In this document: positions 15,277-20,662 of the stretch, piece after piece
Numbering within the stretch: the first letter of the stretch is position 1
How the letters are laid out: each line of letters starts with the position of its first letter
Source: an uncultured Lachnospiraceae bacterium
GTDB lineage: Bacteria; Bacillota; Clostridia; Lachnospirales; Lachnospiraceae
Length of the DNA: 20,662 nt
NCBI GenBank assembly: GCA_900544685.1
Contig: UQWA01000040.1
Location: 1-20,662, forward strand
Reading direction: 5' to 3'
Notes under the pieces: generated by a model
What the model saw: only the letters and a program-made list of their open reading frames with translations
Told to the model about the DNA's origin: nothing
The model's database searches: none
Program-made: the position numbers and the translations under genes

Positions 15277-15319
15277 AATGACCGGTGACTGCGGCGTACA
15301 GAAATAAAGGCTTTGACTT
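15277..15319. other. Right attachment junction (attR) of the integrated element
   Basis: Element sequence with the arm AATGAC-N3-TGA (15277-15282 and 15286-15288) meets host sleC at GTAC (15296-15299), the same tetramer as at the left junction. Placed next to the left-end arm in the circular form, it gives a quasi-palindrome centred between 15296 and 15297, which makes GT the likely crossover dinucleotide. Confidence 0.75.
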
Positions 15320-15884
15320 TACGATTACGTCGTCCACTGCATTTGATCATAAGTGGATCTATGGAAGAAATATCTTTGAAAGTATTTCCGAGATTGTAGA
15401 TGAGATTTTTGAAAATTATCTGTCCAGGCCGAATGTGAAACAGCCGATTCTGACCCAATATTGTGATGGCAGCAGAGTGACCTGTCCCCAGTGGATGAGT
15501 CAGTGGGGTTCCAAAGCACTGGGAGATCAAGGATATTCCGCAATTGAGATACTTCGGTATTATTACGGAGACTCTATGTATATCAATCAGGCTGAACAGG
15601 TGGCAGGAATTCCGGCATCCTGGCCGGGATATGTACTGGCACTTGGCTCTACAGGAGATGCCGTGTTGCAGATTCAGGAACAGCTTAATGCCATTTCCAA
15701 TAATTATCCATTGATTCCCAGAGTGGCTGTAGACGGAATCTATGGACCGGCGACAGCAGAAGCTGTTCGGATCTTTCAGGGGATCTTCGGCCTGACCCAG
15801 GATGGAATCGTGGGAAGAAGAACATGGTATAAAATTCAGGAGATTTATGTCGGCGTTACCAGAATAGCGGAACTCAACCCTTGA
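15285..15884 (+). CDS. sleC: Spore cortex-lytic enzyme SleC-like, 3' part, separated by element
   Basis: Host-derived sequence begins at about 15296. It continues the SpoIID/LytB-like domain (YRNKGFDFTITSSTAFDHKW, then CDGSRVTCPQWMSQWG and YSAIEILRYYYG) and ends with a peptidoglycan-binding type 1 domain (GSTGDAVLQIQEQLNAISNN, then VDGIYGPATAEAVRIFQ and LTQDGIVGRRTW). The only upstream in-frame start is a GTG at 15285 inside the element's arm, 17 bases from AGGAGAG, so this fragment is probably not translated on its own. Fused to 7161-7844 it yields 422 residues, close to clostridial SleC proteins. No stop or frameshift has accumulated, so the insertion is either recent or the gene is kept working through excision. 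Confidence 0.75.
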   Translation: MTAAYRNKGFDFTITSSTAFDHKWIYGRNIFESISEIVDEIFENYLSRPNVKQPILTQYCDGSRVTCPQWMSQWGSKALGDQGYSAIEILRYYYGDSMYINQAEQVAGIPASWPGYVLALGSTGDAVLQIQEQLNAISNNYPLIPRVAVDGIYGPATAEAVRIFQGIFGLTQDGIVGRRTWYKIQEIYVGVTRIAELNP

Positions 15885-15967
15885 AAACACAGAAAAAAGC
15901 CTGAAAAAAGGCAAATTAAAAACCGGTAAACCAGTGATTTTCAGACAAAAAATTAATAGAAAATGGG

Positions 15968-15996
15968 TTGAAAAAGGGAAATGAGTATGCTATCAT
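15968..15996 (+). promoter_or_regulatory. Promoter P1 of carAB
   Basis: TTGAAA (15968-15973) and TATCAT (15991-15996) are 17 bp apart, with a TGC extended -10 immediately before the second box. The start would lie near 16003, just before the attenuator-like hairpin. Confidence 0.55.
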
Positions 15997-16018
15997 ATTG
16001 ACAATTTGGGATGAAGGA

Positions 16019-16062
16019 GGGAAGAGAACACATGTATTCTTGCAGGCGTTCTGTTCCCTTTT
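16019..16062 (+). terminator. Attenuator-like terminator in the carAB leader
   Basis: GGGAAGAGAAC (16019-16029) pairs with GTTCTGTTCCC (16048-16058), ten of eleven positions, followed directly by TTTTC. It lies about 16 bases into the P1 transcript, 200 bases before carA, so it would stop transcription early unless prevented. Confidence 0.55.
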
Positions 16063-16063
16063 C

Positions 16064-16072
16064 TGCTATAAT
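16064..16072 (+). promoter_or_regulatory. Possible second carAB promoter (extended -10)
   Basis: TGCTATAAT is a perfect extended -10 element directly after the T run of the attenuator-like hairpin. No good -35 is found at 16-18 bp. It could restart transcription downstream of the hairpin. Confidence 0.35.
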
Positions 16073-16266
16073 AATGCTGACAGGCAGATAAGTTGCATGA
16101 CTGCTTGCAGGCTGGACAACTTATCTATCTGGCAGATAAACAGACATGAACAAGAAGTGCGATAGCACGGATTGTGAATGGATGGCACATTTTCGGGAGC
16201 TCGCAGAGCGAAGAAAATGTAATTATTATTTTATAAATTGAGAATATAAGAAAGGCAGGTTTACAA

Positions 16267-17340
16267 ATGAAAGCATTCCTTATACTGGAGGACGGCACTG
16301 TATTTAGCGGTCAGAGCATCGGTTCAACAAGGGAAGTGATCAGTGAGATCGTATTTAATACTTCCATGACAGGATATCTGGAGGTTCTGACAGATCCATC
16401 TTATGCAGGACAGGCTGTTGTGATGACCTATCCACTGATTGGTAACTATGGTATCTGTTATGAAGATATGGAGTCAGAGAAACCATGGCCAGATGGATAC
16501 ATTGTGCGGGAACTTTCCAGAATTCCAAGTAACTTCCGTTCACAGGGAACCATTCAGGAGTTTCTGGCTAAACATGATATCCCTGGAATTGCAGGCATCG
16601 ATACCAGAGCACTGACCAAGATCCTTCGTGAGAAAGGTACCATGAACGGTATGATTACCACGAATGAGAATTATAATCTGGAGGAAGTGCTTCCAAGACT
16701 GAAGGACTACACGACAGGAAAAGTAGTGGAAAAGGTAACCTGCAAAGAAAAGTATGTGCTGGAAGGCAATGGTCCGAAGGTTGCACTGATGGATTTTGGC
16801 GCCAAGAAAAATATTGCAAGAAATCTGAACAAACGTGGATGTCAGGTGACTGTATATCCGGCACTGACTACAGCAGAAGAGATTCTGGCAGATCATCCGG
16901 ACGGCATTATGCTTTCCAATGGCCCTGGAGACCCGAAGGAATGTACTTCTATTATAAAAGAGATCAAAAAGCTGTATGACAGCGAGGTACCGATTTTTGC
17001 GATCTGCCTGGGACATCAGCTGATGGCACTGGCTAATGGTGCAGATACTTATAAGATGAAATACGGACATCGTGGAGGCAATCATCCAGTGAAGGATCTG
17101 AAGACCGGAAGAGTCTATATTTCCTCACAGAATCATGGATATGTGGTAAATACCGATACATTGGATCCATCCATTGCAGTTCCGGCTTTTACAAATGTCA
17201 ATGATGGAACAAATGAAGGACTGGCTTATACAGGAAAGAACATCTTTACCGTACAGTTCCATCCGGAAGCGTGCCCTGGACCACAGGATTCCGGCTATCT
17301 GTTTGATCGTTTTATGAATATGATGGAGGTGAATAAGTAA
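16267..17340 (+). CDS. carA: Carbamoyl-phosphate synthase, small (glutaminase) subunit
   Basis: CarA hydrolyses glutamine and passes ammonia to CarB for carbamoyl phosphate, the precursor of pyrimidines and arginine. The 357-residue protein has the N-terminal CPSase small-chain domain (FLILEDGTVFSGQSIG, then NTSMTGYLEVLTDPSYAGQ) and a class I glutamine amidotransferase domain with Cys247 in AICLGHQL and the His332/Glu334 pair in FHPEACPGP. The length is normal. AAAGG (16251-16255) lies upstream. Its stop codon overlaps the carB start by one base (TAATG), giving tight translational coupling. Expression is probably controlled by the structured leader at 16003-16266. Confidence 0.96.
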   Translation: MKAFLILEDGTVFSGQSIGSTREVISEIVFNTSMTGYLEVLTDPSYAGQAVVMTYPLIGNYGICYEDMESEKPWPDGYIVRELSRIPSNFRSQGTIQEFLAKHDIPGIAGIDTRALTKILREKGTMNGMITTNENYNLEEVLPRLKDYTTGKVVEKVTCKEKYVLEGNGPKVALMDFGAKKNIARNLNKRGCQVTVYPALTTAEEILADHPDGIMLSNGPGDPKECTSIIKEIKKLYDSEVPIFAICLGHQLMALANGADTYKMKYGHRGGNHPVKDLKTGRVYISSQNHGYVVNTDTLDPSIAVPAFTNVNDGTNEGLAYTGKNIFTVQFHPEACPGPQDSGYLFDRFMNMMEVNK

Positions 17341-20300
17341 TGCCAAAGAATCCAGATATTAAAAAAGTACTTGTGATCGGTTCCGGTCCGATTGTCATCG
17401 GCCAGGCAGCAGAGTTTGACTATGCAGGAACACAGGCATGCCGTTCACTGAAAGAAGAAGGAATCGAAGTCGTACTGCTGAATTCCAACCCTGCCACCAT
17501 TATGACAGATAAGGATATTGCAGATCATGTATACATTGAACCACTTACGGTAGAAGTGGTGGAACAGCTGATTTTAAAAGAGAGACCGGACAGTGTGCTG
17601 CCGACCCTTGGAGGGCAGGCCGGACTGAATCTGGCTATGGAACTGGAAGAAAGAGGCTTCTTAAAAGAGCAAGGGGTCCGTCTGATCGGTACTACAGCAG
17701 AGACCATTAAGAAGGCAGAAGACCGTCTGGAATTCAAGCTGACTATGGAGAAGATCCATGAGCCGATTGCAGCATCCAAGGTAGTAGAATCTGTAGAAGA
17801 AGGTGTGGAATTCACCCAGACTATCGGATATCCGGTAGTACTTCGTCCAGCTTATACATTAGGAGGAAGCGGCGGCGGAATTGCTTACAATTACGAAGAA
17901 CTGACTGAGATTCTGGAGAATGGTCTCCGTCTTTCTCGTGTGGGACAGGTTCTGGTAGAGCGATGCATCGCTGGATGGAAAGAGATCGAATATGAAGTAA
18001 TGCGTGATAGTGCAGGCAACTGTATTACTGTTTGTAATATGGAAAATATCGATCCGGTAGGCGTGCATACCGGTGACAGTATCGTAGTAGCACCGTCCCA
18101 GACCCTGGGAGATAAAGAATACCAGATGCTTCGTACATCTGCATTGAACATTATCAGTGAACTGAATATTACCGGTGGATGTAATGTACAGTATGCGCTG
18201 AATCCAGACAGTTTTGAATACTGTGTAATCGAAGTAAATCCTCGTGTAAGCCGTTCTTCTGCACTGGCGTCCAAGGCTACTGGTTACCCAATTGCAAAGG
18301 TAGCTGCCAAGATTGCCCTCGGTTATACCCTGGATGAGATCAAGAACGCCATTACAGGCAAGACCTATGCCAGCTTTGAGCCGATGCTGGATTACTGTGT
18401 GGTTAAGATCCCAAGACTGCCGTTTGATAAATTCATCAGTGCAGAACATACGCTGACTACTCAGATGAAGGCAACCGGTGAGGTTATGAGTATCTGCAAC
18501 AATTTTGAAGGTGCACTGATGAAGGCTATCCGTTCGCTGGAACAGCATGTGGACTGTCTGTTATCTTATGATTTCTCAGATCTTGATGAAGACGGACTGA
18601 TGAAGCAGCTTCGAAAAGTAGATGATCGCCGGATCTGGGTAATTGCCGAAGCACTGCGTCGTGGTATTTCCTATGAAGTAATTCACGATATCACCAGGAT
18701 TGATATCTGGTTTATTGATAAACTGGCAATTCTTGTAGAGATGGAAGATGCATTGAAGAATCAGGAACTGACACCGGAACTGTTAAAAGAAGCGAAGAGA
18801 ATTGAGTTCCCGGACAATGTGATTGCCAGACTGACCGGCAAGACAGAAGAAGAGATCAAAGAGATGCGTTATGCGAATGGTATTGTCGCTGCTTATAAGA
18901 TGGTAGATACCTGTGCAGCAGAGTTCGCAGCATCCACACCATATTACTATTCCGTATTTGGCAGTGAGAATGAAGTAGTGGAAACAAGAGACCGTAAAAA
19001 AGTACTGGTACTTGGTTCCGGTCCGATCCGTATCGGTCAGGGTATCGAATTTGACTTCTGCTCGGTACATTGTACCTGGGCATTTGCAAAAGAAAATTAC
19101 GAAACCATCATTATCAACAACAACCCGGAAACTGTCAGCACAGACTTTGACATTGCAGATAAACTGTATTTTGAACCGCTCACACCGGAAGATGTGGAAA
19201 ATATCGTTAATATTGAAAAACCAGACGGAGCTGTTGTTCAGTTCGGTGGACAGACTGCGATTAAGCTGACAGAAAGTCTGATGAAGATGGGGGTACCGAT
19301 TCTGGGAACCTCTGCAGAGAATGTAGATGCAGCAGAAGATAGAGAACTGTTTGATGAGATTCTGGAAAAATGCCAGATTCCAAGACCGCAGGGACATACG
19401 GTATTTACTGCTGAAGAAGCAAAGAAAGCAGCCAATGAACTGGGCTATCCGGTACTGGTAAGACCATCCTACGTGCTGGGCGGTCAGGGTATGCAGATTG
19501 CCATTAACGATGAAGACGTAGACGAATTTATCGGAATTATCAACCGTATTGCACAGGATCATCCGATTCTGGTGGATAAATACCTGATGGGTAAAGAGAT
19601 TGAGGTAGATGCGGTATGTGACGGAACAGATATTCTGATTCCTGGTATCATGGAACATATCGAGAGAGCAGGTATCCATTCTGGAGACAGTATTTCTGTA
19701 TATCCGGCACAGAGCATCAGCGCAAGCGTGAAGAAGACAATTGAAGAGTATACCAGAAGACTGGCTCAATCTCTCCATGTTATCGGTCTGATCAACATTC
19801 AGTTTATTGTGTGTGAAGAAGAAGTGTATGTCATCGAGGTAAACCCTCGTTCCAGCCGAACGGTACCGTATATCAGTAAAGTAACCGGTATTCCGATTGT
19901 GCCTCTGGCTACAAAGGTGATCCTTGGAGCCAAGATCAAAGATCTGGGTTATGAACCGGGACTTCAGCCGGAAGCAGATTATTTTGCCATTAAGATGCCG
20001 GTATTCTCCTTCGAGAAGATCCGTGGTGCAGATATCAGCCTTGGTCCGGAGATGAAATCTACCGGTGAGTGTCTTGGCATTGCAAAGACTTTCAACGAAG
20101 CACTTTATAAGGCATTCCTGGGAGCAGGTATCCGTCTGCCGAAGCATCACAACATGATTATGACGGTACGTGACGAAGATAAGGAAGAAGCAGTGAAGAT
20201 CGGAAAACGTTTCGAAGCACTGGGTTACAATATTTTTGCAACCAAAGGAACTGCAAAGGCTCTGATGGATGCGGATGTACAGGTTCGTATGACACGTAAG

Positions 20301-20537
20301 ATCGAACAGGAATCTCCGAACATCCTTGACCTGATTCTGGGACATAAGATCGACCTGGTTATTGACATTCCATCCCAGGGTGTGGAAAAGAGCAGAGACG
20401 GATTTGTCATCCGTAGAAACGCTATTGAAACAGGTGTCAATGTCCTGACAGCCATTGATACCGCAGGAGCACTGGTTTCCAGTCTGGAAAATGCGGATGT
20501 GACGAAACTTTCACTAATTGATATCGCAACCATCTAA
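17340..20537 (+). CDS. carB: Carbamoyl-phosphate synthase, large subunit
   Basis: CarB makes carbamoyl phosphate from bicarbonate, CarA-derived ammonia and two ATP. The 1065-residue protein has the duplicated architecture. The first half begins VLVIGSGPIVIGQAAEFDYA and has an ATP-grasp domain that phosphorylates bicarbonate. The second half begins VLVLGSGPIRIGQGIEFDFC (near 555) and has the ATP-grasp domain that phosphorylates carbamate. A C-terminal MGS-like regulatory domain follows (about 930-1065). Conserved metal/ATP-site segments CVIEVNPRVSRSSALASKAT and VIEVNPRSSRTVPYISK are intact. GGAGGT (17325-17330), inside the end of carA, is its ribosome site. The length is close to that of E. 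coli CarB. Confidence 0.97.
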   Translation: MPKNPDIKKVLVIGSGPIVIGQAAEFDYAGTQACRSLKEEGIEVVLLNSNPATIMTDKDIADHVYIEPLTVEVVEQLILKERPDSVLPTLGGQAGLNLAMELEERGFLKEQGVRLIGTTAETIKKAEDRLEFKLTMEKIHEPIAASKVVESVEEGVEFTQTIGYPVVLRPAYTLGGSGGGIAYNYEELTEILENGLRLSRVGQVLVERCIAGWKEIEYEVMRDSAGNCITVCNMENIDPVGVHTGDSIVVAPSQTLGDKEYQMLRTSALNIISELNITGGCNVQYALNPDSFEYCVIEVNPRVSRSSALASKATGYPIAKVAAKIALGYTLDEIKNAITGKTYASFEPMLDYCVVKIPRLPFDKFISAEHTLTTQMKATGEVMSICNNFEGALMKAIRSLEQHVDCLLSYDFSDLDEDGLMKQLRKVDDRRIWVIAEALRRGISYEVIHDITRIDIWFIDKLAILVEMEDALKNQELTPELLKEAKRIEFPDNVIARLTGKTEEEIKEMRYANGIVAAYKMVDTCAAEFAASTPYYYSVFGSENEVVETRDRKKVLVLGSGPIRIGQGIEFDFCSVHCTWAFAKENYETIIINNNPETVSTDFDIADKLYFEPLTPEDVENIVNIEKPDGAVVQFGGQTAIKLTESLMKMGVPILGTSAENVDAAEDRELFDEILEKCQIPRPQGHTVFTAEEAKKAANELGYPVLVRPSYVLGGQGMQIAINDEDVDEFIGIINRIAQDHPILVDKYLMGKEIEVDAVCDGTDILIPGIMEHIERAGIHSGDSISVYPAQSISASVKKTIEEYTRRLAQSLHVIGLINIQFIVCEEEVYVIEVNPRSSRTVPYISKVTGIPIVPLATKVILGAKIKDLGYEPGLQPEADYFAIKMPVFSFEKIRGADISLGPEMKSTGECLGIAKTFNEALYKAFLGAGIRLPKHHNMIMTVRDEDKEEAVKIGKRFEALGYNIFATKGTAKALMDADVQVRMTRKIEQESPNILDLILGHKIDLVIDIPSQGVEKSRDGFVIRRNAIETGVNVLTAIDTAGALVSSLENADVTKLSLIDIATI

Positions 20538-20562
20538 GGAAAAATAGTATCAGATGTCAAAG

Positions 20563-20606
20563 ACCATATTTTCATACAAAATGATTGTATTGAAAATATG
20601 GTTTTT
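20563..20606 (+). terminator. Strong terminator after carAB
   Basis: ACCATATTTTC (20563-20573) pairs perfectly with GAAAATATGGT (20592-20602). ATACAA/TTGTAT extends the stem inward to a five-base loop, and TTTTT (20602-20606) follows. It starts 25 bases after the carB stop codon. Confidence 0.9.
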
Positions 20607-20627
20607 GTTGTATGGCAGAAAAATAAA

Positions 20628-20646
20628 CCACCTGCTCGGCAGGTGG
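20628..20646. repeat. Short perfect hairpin at the right edge
   Basis: CCACCTGC (20628-20635) and GCAGGTGG (20639-20646) form an 8-bp perfect stem with a three-base loop and no T run. It could be the border hairpin of an IS200/IS605-type element or a REP-like repeat continuing past the window, but too little sequence is visible to decide. Confidence 0.35.
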
Positions 20647-20662
20647 AGGGAGTAGCTTTAGC

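Larger units (their letters stand above)
7845..15299 (+). mobile_element. 7,455-bp serine-recombinase element inserted in sleC, carrying a sugar transport and GH2 cassette
   Basis: The borders are set by the two halves of one gene: the reading frame left at codon 228 (TAC, 7842-7844) resumes at TAC (15297-15299). Removing 7845-15299 restores an uninterrupted 422-residue frame. Inside are a 55-residue ORF, a large serine recombinase, a solute-binding protein, two permeases and a GH2 enzyme, all on + and all ORFs intact. No conjugation, replication, phage or second recombinase gene is present. Joining the ends gives a 40-bp site with 14 of 20 matching arm positions centred on the GT of the shared GTAC. 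The element is small enough to be a passively transferred genomic island or a domesticated intervening element like those in sporulation genes. Confidence 0.85.
15885..16266 (+). promoter_or_regulatory. Hairpin-rich carAB upstream region and leader
   Basis: No credible gene is seen in these 382 bases. They hold a promoter (15968-15996), a terminator-like hairpin (16019-16062), an extended -10 (16064-16072), a 10-bp perfect stem (AGATAAGTTG 16086-16095 with CAACTTATCT 16117-16126), a small GTGC-gata-GCAC hairpin (16157-16168) and another stem next to carA (ACATTTTC 16187-16194 with GAAAATGT 16213-16220, inner GCTC/GAGC). The leader from the first promoter is about 260 bases. This suggests attenuation or riboswitch-like control of carbamoyl phosphate synthesis. 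No recognisable PyrR-binding or T-box motif was found. Confidence 0.5.

Noticed and set aside
15899..15912. Small hairpin GCCT-gaaaaa-AGGC after the sleC 3' half
   Set aside because: Only 4 bp and followed by A residues on the + strand; it would act, weakly, only on the - strand, where no gene is seen.
15998..16003. Perfect TTGACA upstream of carA
   Set aside because: No -10 box at 16-18 bp; the position 17 bp downstream falls in the attenuator stem. The TTGAAA/TATCAT pair just upstream is better.
15968..16165. 65-codon frame in the carAB leader
   Set aside because: TTG start lies in the P1 -35 box; the frame spans the promoter, the attenuator hairpin and stems. No ribosome site and no recognisable protein features.
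18783..20345. 520-codon open frame on the - strand opposite carB
   Set aside because: Cys/His/Phe-rich translation with no domain pattern, fully antisense to a highly conserved gene; long antisense frames arise from the codon bias of carB.
1..20662. CRISPR array, tRNA or rRNA genes
   Set aside because: No regularly spaced repeats and no cloverleaf or rRNA sequence noticed on either strand.

Overview
The window looks like a chromosome segment from a spore-forming gut Clostridia, most likely Lachnospiraceae (Blautia/Dorea/Mediterraneibacter-like). The evidence is moderate GC, AGGAGG-type ribosome sites, a spore cortex-lytic gene, an ATPase-less CUT1 sugar transporter and the style of the protein sequences. 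The species cannot be named from the sequence alone.

Layout. (1) 1-175: the tail of an ORF followed by a chain of short hairpins that resembles the 3' end of an IS605-type tnpB gene with its guide RNA (uncertain). (2) 245-1345: a Fic-family AMP transferase. (3) 1389-3282: an aldo/keto-reductase-like protein with two Fe-S clusters and a nitroreductase. (4) 3347-7032: a nucleoside catabolism locus. A divergently transcribed GntR/UTRA regulator faces udp-deoB-deoC, with TATAC-N2-GTATA operators at the promoter. (5) 7161-15884: a spore cortex-lytic enzyme gene (SleC-like) cut in two by a 7,455-bp element. (6) 15885-16266: a hairpin-rich leader. (7) 16267-20537: carA-carB, closed by a strong terminator.

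The most interesting part is region 5. The two sleC halves (7161-7844 and 15300-15884) join in frame at a shared GTAC to give a 422-residue protein with a SpoIID-like lytic domain and a peptidoglycan-binding domain. Between them lie a 55-residue ORF, a large serine recombinase, an extracellular sugar-binding protein, two ABC permeases and a cytoplasmic GH2 glycosidase, all on the + strand. Joining the two element ends recreates a 40-bp quasi-palindrome (14 of 20 arm positions match) centred on the junction, as expected for a serine-integrase attP. No conjugation, replication, ATPase or regulator gene is present.

How the parts may work together (inference): in vegetative cells the cassette imports and hydrolyses a beta-linked oligosaccharide. 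The recombinase has no clear promoter of its own and lies directly downstream of the sleC 5' half, in the same direction. A sporulation promoter for sleC (a sigma-K-like match is present) could therefore express the recombinase, excise the element in the mother cell and restore sleC. This would parallel the skin element of sigK, but with a sugar-utilisation cassette as cargo.
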